Positions 33,690 through 45,049 of a stretch of 64,000 nucleotides of DNA are shown here, piece after piece. The stretch is from Cristatella mucedo (taxonomy: Eukaryota; Bryozoa; Phylactolaemata; Cristatellidae): assembly GCA_009760855.2 (NCBI GenBank), contig WPIO01000018.1, positions 1,381,001 to 1,445,000 on the forward strand, written 5' to 3'. The translations under genes were made by a program, and so were the position numbers. Position 1 is the stretch's first letter, and each line of letters starts with the position of its first letter. The notes under the pieces are model-generated. The model had not been told where the DNA came from, ran no database searches, and worked only from the letters and a program-made list of their open reading frames with translations.

Positions 33690-33742
33690 TAAACACACAC
33701 ACACACACACAAACACACACTGTGTGTGTGTTTGTGAATACC
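33690..33742. repeat. (CA)n-(TG)n inverted simple repeat
   Basis: (CA)n changes to (TG)n at about 33720, giving a hairpin with perfect arms CACAAACACACAC and GTGTGTGTTTGTG and a 3-base loop. The word CCTTGATAC flanks both sides (near 33678 and 33742). Confidence 0.92.
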
Positions 33743-34117
33743 TTGATACTAAAAACAAAAATACTTCTACACTCGGGTGGTGCTCTTAATCTCTTTCTAG
33801 GCAATTTCCATTTGCTGCAATAACTAGTCCACATCCGTAGCTTATTCGAGCCGCCTATTCGATGGTCACAAGCGTGGCTACAGGTGTCAAGCATTAGTCG
33901 TCGTAGCGAGCTGCACTTCTCGCGATTTGCCGCGAGCACCGGCAAACAGCCTGACTCGAAATAGGACTATAGCCTTGCTTAGCGCTTCGGATGCCAACTG
34001 TGGCCTGGAGGGAATGCTAAAGCACACCTCGCTCAATGCTCCACGCAGGCCTGGTTCGGCTCCGGAGTTACGGCGCTCGCCGTTATAGGCCGAGGTCAAG
34101 ATGAACGCGTTTTAACA
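33743..34117. other. Unassigned, with a short LINE-tail-like fragment
   Basis: CTTAATCTCTTTCTAGGCA followed by TTCCATTTGCTGCAA at about 33785-33821 matches the LINE 3' end in minus orientation. The rest is unassigned. Confidence 0.4.
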
Positions 34118-34198
34118 GCTGGGGTAGTGGGCTCGAACTCTGCTGCATATTTGAAGTGCATGGATAGAGATTAAGTTAATTGACGGCGCCATACATGT
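34118..34198 (+). mobile_element. SINE family 2, 3' part
   Basis: Contains GTAGTGGGCTCGAACTC (B box), TTTGAAGTGCATGGATAGAG and ATTAAGTTAATTGACGGCGCC, matching the second half of SINE-2. The A-box half is absent. Confidence 0.6.
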
Positions 34199-34299
34199 AG
34201 TGGCTAGCACTTTTTCTTAAAGTTTTTACGACCAATGCTCGTCCGCCGCCAAACAAAAGATTAGCACATTACCAGTTCTCTGTCGTCATAGTTTTTACG

Positions 34300-36430
34300 C
34301 CGGCAATATTATCGCGGCTATCATAATCTTTCAGAGGTGGCGAGCCGACGTTTCGGCAGGCGCGTGCGGAGGCGCGGAGGCGCTCGCCCTGTAGGTCCGG
34401 CTCCGGCTGTCGCCTGTAGGTGCTGCCCAACGCAAATTTCGCGGCGGCGGCGGCGGCGGCGGTGCGCTCGCGCGAGTCTCTGGGCCGCCGCTTTCGAGCT
34501 CGGCTCGAGAGGCGGCGCCGACGACCGAGCGCCCACCGTTTCGCTGGCGCATCAGCCGAGCCAGAGCGAGGGCGACAGCCGATCGGATCGTCGGGCTGAA
34601 GGACTCGATTCCGCCGGCTACCGACTGCGACGCGACGTTTGAGGCCGTCGGCAGCGCCCCGGCGAGCGGAGGAACTAGGGAGCTCGCGGTCGGGCCGGAC
34701 GGGTCAACCCTTGTGCCCGCGAGCAAAAATCGCCGCCGCTTCGCCATTTAGAGAACCTCTTTGAGTGCGACGGCAGAGCCAATTGTAGCGAGCGAATGGC
34801 GCGATCAATGCATCCGGCGATCTCTCAATAAGTCTCCAAACCAAGTGGCGTTACCGCCGAGCAAGCGGCTCGTCGACTGGTCAGCGTTTACAGCGGCCCC
34901 AACTTAAATATTCAGCATCTCCTCGGCGTGTCAACCGCAACCGTGCTCTCTGCAACTCGTGTTGCGGTCGCGGATGCGAGCTTCTTTAGATCGGTTGGTT
35001 AAAATGAACGCGTCTACGTGCGAACTTGTATGCGCCTGGAACTGTCGGGGGAGCTGATGAGAGCTGAGGCGAATGACTACATAGTATCGCTAAGTCAGGA
35101 GGTCGTTGATGAATGGGTCACTTTGAACTCTGGCTTGGGGTGCTTTTTTTTTCGCTTGTCTACTTCGGTTATGGGTATTTTGTTTCGCTACACTCGCACC
35201 ATCTACGATCGTCGTTGCGAGCCCACCCATCCATCCACCCTCACTTGCTGGCATCCAATGCCAAGTACCGGCCCCTACTAAGTGACTCTAATAATCCTAG
35301 CTGCTTAACCAGCCTCTTTTGGTATAGCGACAGATGAGCCTTTACGGCTATCACCACCGCTTGCAGTGGCGATAAAGAATCGCCCACCGTAGGAATCGAA
35401 CCCACGACCTCGGGATCGAGGTCATGAAAGCAACCGCCTTACCTAGTGTCAGCCATAACGGCTCATCGACCCTGAACAGCGTAGGCAGGATTTGCACGGC
35501 GGCGTGCGAGGCTGAAGGATTGCAGCCGTGACGCTGGATTCGCCGCGTCGCTTAGCAAGGCGTCCGGTGGCTGCCGCCGAAGCGCAGACCGGAACCGTCG
35601 AGTTCTGATTAGAACAGAAGTAATGCATTTCTCTCTGACGAATCACAATAAAATTGCCCTAAAAAACGACGTTCGTGAATTGCAGCTTCTCCATTCGAGA
35701 TCTGACCGACCCGGTGGCGTGCTTTTCGCCTAGGTACGTTCGCGGTGCCCGGTAGCTCACGGGGTGAGAATAAGGCTCCCCTGATTGCATTCTTTTTTCT
35801 TTGTTTACTCGCCAAGCTGAGCGCCGTTCGCAAGTCTTAACCCACCCGCAGCCGTGCACGTGCTATCCTCAACTAGCGGCTTAGCGCTAGCACGCCGCTT
35901 TCTATCTTGAGCTAGCAGCTTAGAGCGAGCGTGACACTTTGCGGCCGTCAGAAGCGCCGTCCGCCGTCCCTGCCGAGGACGAATGCAGCTCTCAGCGGGT
36001 ACTAGCTGGTCAGCCGCGCGCCCGCTGCTACCCCACCAATACCTTATTAACCTAAATTATTCGCGCGTGATTATTCCGCAGATTAACTTGCTAATTTGAA
36101 GCTAATTCAGTTGGCATTCTTCGAGGCATGTAAATGGCTGTGGTGCTAGTAGCCATTAACCGCTTGCTCGCCTGCCGCCGCCCCCGCTCAAGTGCAGCTG
36201 CTCACCTCAGCCCGACGCTTCGGCATCATTCAACAAGCTTGCTTGCCGAATTTGGGAATTTGCAGAATTTTCCGAGCGCGAGCACGTACCGGCGAGCGGC
36301 GAAGCTGCAGAGAGCTACCGGACAGGTGGCAGGTGGCGCCCCCTCACGGTTGGCGACGAGTCGCCAATGCGCACGCCGATAAGCCAACGGGCGACTCTAC
36401 TTCGTGTCGTTAGGCGTGTTGCCTCGCTCA
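34300..36430. other. CpG-rich block with CGG run and SINE-1
   Basis: CpG-dense at 34320-34900 with a (CGG)n run near 34441-34463, and again at 35470-36430. A SINE-1 lies at 35291-35465. ORFs overlap and are unrecognised. After about 36430 CpG becomes visibly rarer for the rest of the window. Confidence 0.5.
35291..35465 (-). mobile_element. SINE family 1
   Basis: Minus-strand copy with AGCTGCTTAACCAGC, TTTACGGCTATCACCACCGC, GGAATCGAACCC and the head inverted repeat (one G-T wobble). The 5' end is complementary to GAGCCGTTATGGCTG. Confidence 0.92.
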
Positions 36431-39400
36431 ATCTGAACACTCCTCACGGGCAGGTGCGAGTAAGTATGAAGAAGTTGCGGCATGATGCACCATGATGTCA
36501 ATCGCAAGCCGAAACGGTTTTGACGATACCTCTTTCAATGCCGTCCGTTGATGCGACGCCTTCTTTTCATGCGATCACACCGCATTCCAAATTCTAAAGC
36601 TGCGGACGGCCACACTTCAGCGACATCGTGTTGTTTTTCGGATTATTTCGCACACCGGTGGACGCTATTGTGAGCCCATTTGGTGAATATGTGCTATCAT
36701 TGTATGTGATTGATCTTGCTTACGCACTTTCCGTGTGTGCGCACTTCATTGGTGCGCTAGGTTGATTTACACGGCTGATTTTGCAACGGTAGCAGTCACT
36801 CGTGGGAGAACGGCTAGGACTTGAAGTGCCGTCAGTGCGGCAGCGTCTCGAAGCTCGCAGGCTTGTGAACCGTTTTTCGTACCATTCCTTGCCAGAAGGG
36901 TTCATTGAAGGTCTTAGAAAATAGCCTGACGAATGAAGTACTGAACTGTCGCGGGCACAGCTATAATTAAGCCAAGAAGAAGCACAAGATCAATTTTTCC
37001 ATTGGGTCAATCTTAAAAAGGTGGGCCTAGTGGCGCACCAGCTCAACTCTTACTGCAAAACCTCAAGCCTAATAAGTTCTAGTCAGGCTTTAGTTTACTC
37101 ACATGTCTTCATACCTGTGCAGCATGTCGCTTGCAGGTTCCGTAAAACTCTGCAGCGAGGCTTGTCTGTTGCGAACGTCAATGCTACCACAATACAGTAC
37201 TTGTCGCAGACCTACGCTGGCTCCTCATCTAGCCAGTCAACTTGAAGAATCTATCACTCACTCATCGATCCCGTCACTGCTTTGCTCGGGTTAACCGATC
37301 TGGCAGACCTCATAATCCGACTTAGCATCGCATCCCGAGTTCTTTGAACCCAAACAGTTTAGCAGTGCCTTTAACTAACTGCTCGCAGTCTACGAGATCG
37401 TGCTTCAAGTCATCATGTGTCCAAGTTGTTGAACTTCTACTCGCAACGGCTAACCTTTAATTTAATCAACCTTGCAAAAAGTATCGGTCGGTGTTGCCCA
37501 CGGTCGAGTAGCTCTCTTCAAACTCTTCGCAGTAAGAGCTGTTAAGTCATAGTGAAATAAATACTATTATTCTGACTCGCATGATTTGTAACTTGTAACT
37601 GAGACTGTTTGTTTAAACTTATTCTAATTAGGAAAGCCTGAAGCTGAGTAAGGACGGCATGCCAGCGACTGAATCACTTAACGCAGAATAACTCACCGAA
37701 AGCCTGAGGCCTGCTGGCTTACTGACGTCACCTCATCAAAAATGCTAGTCACCCTACTCTTGAGGAAGTGAGTAAGACTGTTCTTAGCAAAGGTCATCAC
37801 CAAAACAGTCTCTTGGGACATCTAAAACTTGTTACTCCCAATTTGAGAGAGCTTTAAGCTCAACAAGAAAGGCACCCCAGTCCCAGGGCCTAATTTGATT
37901 TACCCGTGTACGAAGAATTTCTCAAATCAATTTGCAGAGCTCGATGATGAACGCACGATCAGCAGGTGCGTGCCGCTCTGCAGGCACCTGCTGAACCCAC
38001 AACAAATTGAAGTCTGTTGGTTAGTTATCAACAAGTACCATCTCTTTGAATAGGATATAAGATTCCGTGAGCCTGGGCGGTCCAACCAAGCTGGTTAACC
38101 GACTTAAGCTGCCATTTTCACATCCAAGGCCGCCGGAACTGTTAAAGGAAAGCGCACGGGGAAGAATTATCGGTGACCACTGGCTCAGGTCAGATCGCTC
38201 AAAGATCAGTCGCTGGGTTTAGCTTCCTCTTTGAATCTGGCTGTGATGGTCTACTGGGCTTCACTTACTCCCAGTGTGACAGATCGATCGCTAGCCAGTC
38301 TTCTGATCGGACTGTCATGTGGGAATGACCACCCCCTATCCGCGATTTCCTAAACTGGGCTCCTCTTCAGTGAAGTGAATGAGGTGCCTCACCATCTGGT
38401 CTCTTCCGAAAGAGAAGGCCTCCCAACCACTACTTGCTCCTAGGAAATGGCTGGATTACACCAATTACATACAGTCTGTACAGCAGTTCTATGCTTCACC
38501 TGTCCTAAGTAAGCGAATCGGCTCTCAGGGAGAGATATATTAAACTGCTGCTAAATGACGTTGCAGATTTTGTAACTGACATGCAGGTTCGCAGAGAGTC
38601 GATAAGCTATTCTCAATACCATCTAGACTCGTTTTTTTCAGCCTGAAGAGACCAATGCCGAAACCACACGGGGGGCCTGGGGTTTGATAAAGGAGGCCTT
38701 GCCGGCATCTGAGCTAGTGTATGACATACACACGAGAGAGCGGCCAAGCTTCAAATTGAATGGTGCACTAGCTGCGACCAGTAAGTAATATGCCGATGGG
38801 ATTGATATATGGCAGCACAGCCACTGCATTCGAGTGAAGGAAGGCCATGCCGTCGATGGCTTTGACCTGTGCTCAGCAGCAGTTAGCTGTTTATGCAGAG
38901 AGTTGCCTCTGCAGCCAAATGCGAGCAAATGGGATCCGCAGGCTTGGGAAGGAAAGAACAGCTACCACCAAGCGGCAGCACAGAGTAATGCAACGAGTCG
39001 ATACAAAATACAAAGTTGGCTAGTGGCGATCGCCTGCTTGGCTGGCGACCGAGAGAGCCCGGCCCTCCCCCTCGCATAAACAACAGCTGTTAACTGTGCA
39101 GGATTAGTCGCTGTGCCAGAAAGGCTGAGGCAAATATAAAAAAAAGTAAGGCGATGGCTAATAGATCGTGAAATTAGCACATGGCAGGTGTACGGTCCTT
39201 ATTTCGCTCGCTTTAGCTTTTACAGAAACTTTTGTGAAGTGGCGATCGGCTCAATTAGTTCTGCCTACTCACAGTGTCTGGGTTTATTCGCCTAGAGCAC
39301 TGACATTTAGCAGGGTCGGTCGAGTCCCGGATGGCAAGATATTGTCACTTGACGCTTTGTCGTCTGCTTAGCTTTTATTGGTAGCAGCTGTGTTCGGCTG

Positions 39401-40804
39401 TGGAGTGCTGCTGCATTGTTGTTCTTCGCAGCAGCTTCCCCTCCTGGCATGTCTGGACACTAAGCAGTGGTATTTAAGTAAACAGGCAGGACACGGAGAG
39501 GTAACATGAGATTATCACGAATCCTTTTCCAAAGCTCAAAGAACACTTCCAAGGGGCATATCTGGCCAACCGTGCTATGCTGACCGTTGCTAAAAATAGC
39601 TTGCTGCAGTGGCTGAGAAATTTCGCCAGAGTGCCTGCACATGTCTGCGATGTAGTGTCACATACATTATTAACAGGTGCTATTTAAACTAGATTAGTTA
39701 GGCAACCTAATAATTTATTTTATAGCGAATCTTCAATAGGTGATCGCATTCAAACACACGCAAAAAGGTTGCAGGTGCAACAGCTTGGAGACTGTTCGTC
39801 CGCTGCGACAGTCACCGGGTTGTTAGATGCATTTCATGTCCGAATCCGCCATTCCTTGATTGTGCATTGCATCTAATTTTGGCTGCTGCTGCTTCTTAAA
39901 CTTCGGGAGCTGGAAGATCGGAACCAGCGCCAGTGATCTCGAATGAAGCGGTTCATATGGGTGCTCTACTTACAATGCGGAAAATCGTAGCTTAGCAGCA
40001 CTGCTAGCTAAGTGAATCATGATATGTAGCATCGTTGACAAACTGGCTGCTACCTGGTTAATTGGCACTGCCACACTGAATCGCACTGCGGCTTTCATTT
40101 ATTGAGCCGATAAGAAATAGCAAAATCCGGAGGCCTCTTTGGATGCCTCTTCGAGCTAGCATTTACTTGGACATTGAGAGATCGTCGACAGACGGCACAC
40201 GCTCATCGACTTGATCTACGAAAATAAGGAAGGATGGTTTCTACAAAAGTCCGTTAAAGTTGAAAAAGTCAGAGTTTTGTGCTTTTCGATTAAAACGTCA
40301 AGCTTCGTATGATCTGTATTGACAGCAGGCTGTTTCATTCCCCACTAATGCGTTTCTATGAGAAGACACTTGTTGAAATTTTTCAGACCTCAGTGTTGTC
40401 AAGACTGCTGATGTCTAATGACTTACTGATCCAGTTAAATAATTCAAGCTCGGCGTAGCTGCTAAATCATACACTTGCGTAGTTATGTTTGGCGATGTTA
40501 TCATATTGACAAGACGGGAACATAGCAGCCCAAGAAAAAGGTATCTGAGCATTTGATTTCGGCTTGACCATATAGTCTGCTGAAGTTCGTTACTTGAAGT
40601 CATTATTTCTGTATGCTGGGTACCAAATAGCAGTTATGTACATTAAGCTCACAGCTGTAACTGTTATCTTTTGGCGCCTTATTAGTGGTCAGTGCTGTAA
40701 CTTGGAAATAGAAAAATGGTCCGCAGTTATCTTATTAAATAATTCCAGCCAAACTGTTCTACAAAAAGGAGTGACTGAGAAGAATGTTATTAAGACGATT
40801 TAGT
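36431..40804. other. Long unassigned stretch
   Basis: About 4.4 kb of AT-richer, CpG-poor sequence with no repeat of this window's families and no ORF above 100 codons. An 11-bp-arm inverted repeat lies at 37959-37994. AATAAATAC at about 37557 is a possible polyadenylation-like word only. I see no gene. Confidence 0.4.
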
Positions 40805-41255
40805 GAGTAACTAGTCAGTGATTTTTTTCTCGAAAAGTGAGTGATGCCATTGAAAGCCTCACGTGAAACCGACTTCGGGAAGGTAGGATTTAGCAAGAGA
40901 ATAGGCGGACCCACAGATGACTGACATAATCTTGCTGTCTTAGCACTGCTGAAGCAGCTCATGCTGATTGGTGAGCAGCTGTGTAATGCGGCAGTTGCAA
41001 AGATCATGACAGTTAAGCCTGGCTGCAGAGTGTTGCACCAACAAGCCTTGCATCGAACAGGCAGGAAGACCAACTAGTAGTGAGCTATAGACGTCCAGTC
41101 GGTTTGTCACATATATGAGACCGAGCTTGACCGAAATGTCTTTTCTATGCAAGCCCACATTTTTTGCAAAGCTATGTAGGTACAAGTTATAAGACTTGTC
41201 TGCGGAGTCAACGTCTTCATCTAGTAAAGAGTCCTTTTGTAAAAGAGAATCCATT
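40805..41255 (-). mobile_element. Decayed CR1/L2-like LINE fragment
   Basis: Minus-strand copy of the ORF C-terminal region. The stretch at 40960-41120 contains the equivalents of GACAGACAAGCC, GTTTTGCACCAGC and GTAGTGAGCTATAGACGTC. It is more diverged than the other copies. Confidence 0.75.
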
Positions 41256-42246
41256 GTTTCTTGCTGTCACTAGGAGAGATATTCTGGTCGTCTGGTGTTT
41301 TTCTACTTGCATCCCCTCAGCAATCAGTGGCTCAGCAACGATCTGACCCTTCTGAGCTTAAAGTGTTAAGCCGTCATGCTGCATTTAGTGCCACACAAAT
41401 TTGGAATTGAGACTGCCCCACAAAAGCACACAAGATTAGCTTGGCATCCTGTCCAAGCACACGCAGGACACACGTCTTTTCAAACGACTGCCCACCCATG
41501 GTTGTGGTTCTGCTGTGTAGTTGCTACACTATTAGTTATTTAACTTGAATCTTTATTCTTCCTGCTTTTGATTGGGTAGTTACTGAAATCCGACTCGATA
41601 TGAATATTTAGTAACCCGGTGATGCATCGAAAAATCCAATGTTGATACATGCGTCGGTTGACGTGCTTTATGCATGTCTACATAAACGTGGATGTTGGTT
41701 GCTTCTGAGCTTGTGGTGCTGTGTATCGTGGGCGTGTACGTACACAAATCTGTGTGCTTTCTATGCATGCGGCTGTATGTTATGTGCAAGTTCACGCGAG
41801 TTTGTATGAGAGTTGCTTTATCTCTGTAAATGTGCATGCGTGTGTGCTCGCGAATGCATGGGTCGTTGAGTGTGGGCAATCCTCAAACTGCTGCCCTCTT
41901 TTGCATATGGGCCGCTGCACTCACTGCACCACCAAACGCATATCCTGATGCGAATAGACCTTATTGTTCGATATCGAGAGCACTGATAGCATGCAACAAA
42001 TATTGTGAAAATATAGCTTGCATGTATGATAAGTCAATGCTGGCAGTATGATGGCCTTCCACAAGGACGGTATTGAAAGAATTCAAATGCACTGGCCAGT
42101 TAAACTTGTGCATCTTGGTGTGTGGCCATGTAGTCAAGCTGGGGCCAAGCTATGTCGTATTACATACCTGGAAATAGTAAGAAAATCATAATAGCTGATT
42201 GCCTTACTTGGCTAACCAGAATAATGATCGTCACTCTGCTCTTAGA
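41256..42246. other. Unassigned stretch
   Basis: AT-rich, with TG-rich patches between 41700 and 41870. No gene or family recognised. Confidence 0.4.
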
Positions 42247-42287
42247 TGTGTGTGTGTGCCTGTGCATGTGTGCATTTGTGCATATGC

Positions 42288-42318
<31 letters not shown>

Positions 42319-42395
42319 TGTGTGTATGTGTGTGTGTGTGTGCGTGTGTGCGCGCGTGTGAGTGCACAAGTGATTGTGTGTGTGCGTGTGCTTGG
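42247..42395. repeat. (TG)n microsatellite
   Basis: TG repeat with CG, AT and CC interruptions, purest from 42288 to 42345. Confidence 0.95.
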
Positions 42396-42672
42396 GGGTT
42401 GGGTGGGTCAGGAACAGTTGTGATGCACGACTGAATTCTTTGCTATAGCCAAACGAGTGAGAGCTAAAAGTAACAATCACACTTTTCGTGATCTTTGCAA
42501 CGTCTCCATTTCAACATGTTCGATGGATTGTATGCCATCGGAACAATAATCTCTGCTTATTGATGCTGAATTACTAATCTTCGGACTATTAACCTTTACA
42601 TCTCTGCTAAAAATGTGCGGTTAAAAGAAAATACATGGTTGTTGCAGGGGTAATATAAATTGAATTAAATTA
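42396..42672. other. Unassigned spacer
   Basis: Nothing recognised between the TG tract and the SINE-1 pair. Confidence 0.4.
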
Positions 42673-42844
42673 AGTACTAGCTGATTTAACAACTTCTTTT
42701 GTATAGCGACAGAAGAGCTTTAAAGGCTATCACTACCGCTTGCAGTGGCAATAAAGGATCGCCCACCTCAGGATTACAACCCACGACATCGGAACTGAGG
42801 TCGTGAAAAGCAACCGCCTTACCTAGTGCACCATCACGGATCAC
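42673..42844 (-). mobile_element. SINE family 1 (left half of inverted pair)
   Basis: Minus-strand copy with AGCTGATTTAACAACT, body GGCTATCACTACCGC, B-box complement GGATTACAACCC (mutated) and a degraded head inverted repeat. Its 5' end faces the 5' end of a second SINE-1 about 23 bases away. Confidence 0.88.
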
Positions 42845-42867
42845 CAGGTGTAATGTAAATCCGTATT

Positions 42868-42975
42868 GAGCTGTGATGGCACAGTATTTTGTATCGCGAC
42901 TGCAAGAGGTGATGATAGCGTAAATGCTTTCTTATCGCTAAAGAAAAGAGGCTGCTAAATCAGCTAGTCATTAAT
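42868..42975 (+). mobile_element. SINE family 1 with internal deletion (right half of inverted pair)
   Basis: It begins GAGCTGTGATGGCAC like a SINE-1 5' end. It then jumps to the body (TGTATCGCGACTGCAAGAGG, GATGATAGCG) and ends with the 3' hairpin GCTGCTAAATCAGC. Most of the tRNA-like head is missing. Confidence 0.8.
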
Positions 42976-44911
42976 TTAATGGAGCCTATTGTCTTTGCAA
43001 CCGATGTAAGCAGCTCTCTGCATAAATCATTATTGGAAAAGTACATTCGTGGCTTGGTCAGCATAGCTCATTTAATCACAACTTATTTAGTTCACAATAA
43101 ATTCACCAACAAAATCCTGCATTAAATACTGTGGTTTTATAGTTCAGGTATATAGCGGTTAAAGTACATCTAGCTCCAGGGTAAATGCCAATTCACACTG
43201 TAATATCGCAGCTACCGTGACTCTTGGATGCATGACAGATAAAAATATCACGTCTAGGAGCATAAAAGCTCACTCAAAGCTGCAGCGAAAAATCAGGCTT
43301 TCATAGAGCCGATAGTCGGCATCTATAAACGGCAACAACTAAGTGACTCGTAATAATTGTGCTCTCTCAACGCTTACATAACGGCTAGGTTTTGTAGCAG
43401 GAGTTTCGTGCAAAATAGCCTTGAACCAGATAGCTCCAGATATCACACAATGGAACGCTGTCATGCTGAGCATGAATAGACTGTGGCAATTTTATTTCGA
43501 CGAAATAATGACTTTGAACACCTCATTTAGTATAAATCCTTTTTTCCAAACCCTAAATCCATGGCATTACCCTATAGTTAACTAATTATATTGACCGAAA
43601 AAACGCACTCCTCTGCTGATTGCTATTACCATGAGTAGTTTCGTAGCTAGTCTCCAGGAGAGGACAACGTGGATTGGAGTATTTTAAATGGCGATCTCCT
43701 AATGGTCTTTCGGTTTGGTGAAGAAGTAGCTTTCCAATGGTCTCGATCACCAGAGATCCTGAATATTGGCCAGACTCTGGTGAGTGGCTAACCTCACGGG
43801 GACCACATCGAGGCTGGTCTTTCTTAGCCGTTGAGAGCCTTTTTGGACCTCACCCTCATCCAGCTTAAGCTCCAATGGGAACAGCTTCGTGATCGTATGC
43901 AGTCCGCTTTCGCTCGGCATTCTCTTGAAGGAGCTGTCGTCGTGGTTTTCAGGCTTTCAGTAAATTCCTTCATGCAAGCTCGAACAAGGGAAAGCTGTTA
44001 CACGGAAGCTTCAACAAGAGTCGCTTGACCGTAGTGAACAATCGGGAGGAACACATATTGAAATGCTGCCTTTACGTGAGCACTCGCGTGAATAGGCCCA
44101 CAGTGTGATCGGAATTGTAAGAGACATTTAAAAAAGGAAGCAAGCCTATTGGTGTCACTTGTAGCCTAAGTCATTTTGATGAACACGATATTTGATGCTA
44201 AGCGTAAGAGCTGCACAGGCCGTTTGCTCTTGGTGAGGGCCTACTGTTTTCTTTAATATGACTGATTTCGAATGGCTGCACTCTATTCAGATGACTTCGC
44301 ATTACAAGCTAGCTAGCTGGCAAGAAAGCGTGACCTGCTCAAGGACCCGCACCTAACACCCAAGTGCTAAATGCAACTTTCTGTTGGAATAAGATATGCG
44401 CTTTTGGTCTTTAACTAAAGGTTAATAATTTCAACTGCCTTATTTATGTAGTGGCAGAACAGCCTTACTTGCTGTCACTACCTCTTCCATTGATAAAACA
44501 ATTATCGGCTTTTGCAGGACTCATCCTGGGTCGTAAAGAGTGAGTTACATATGGGCTAAGACCAGAGTCTTTAAGTCAGTTAATGAGCTGGTTCTTAGTT
44601 ATTTTACTGAACCACTGCACTGCAGAATAAACCAGTATACAATATTAGCTCCGAAAATCAATATTGGGGTTTCAGAAAATTGTACGAAGCATTTGACGGA
44701 GGACTGCGACCTCGCAGTAGGTTGTTGGTGGCAGCTACAACTATTAGCTTAGAAGCAAAGCAACTCTAATGCCCATACCTTCAAATGCCTATAGTAATAT
44801 CTCATTTGCTTTTTGATACCAGTATTGCTCAAGCAGATGCTATTATCAGTAGCTGTAGCACACGGATATCATGTAAATTGTACAAGTTTTTATTGAATCA
44901 CATGCCCTAGC
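42976..44911. other. Unassigned stretch
   Basis: AT-rich and CpG-poor. No repeat family or ORF above 70 codons. Nothing recognised. Confidence 0.4.
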
Positions 44912-45049
44912 ACGCACACACACACAGAGGCTAGCACACGCACACACACACACACACACACACGCACACACACACACACACACAGGCAAGCACACACACA
45001 CTCACACACACACACACACACACACATAGAGGCAAGCACTCACACACAC
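44912..45049. repeat. (CA)n microsatellite
   Basis: CA repeats in several blocks separated by GAGGCTAGCA, GGCAAGC and AGAGGCAAGC spacers. The recurring spacer suggests duplicated blocks. Confidence 0.95.

Noticed and set aside
37021-39100. Possible decayed retroelement or gene with ORFs at 38638-39083
   Set aside because: Translations in all frames showed no RT, integrase, recombinase or other recognisable motif.
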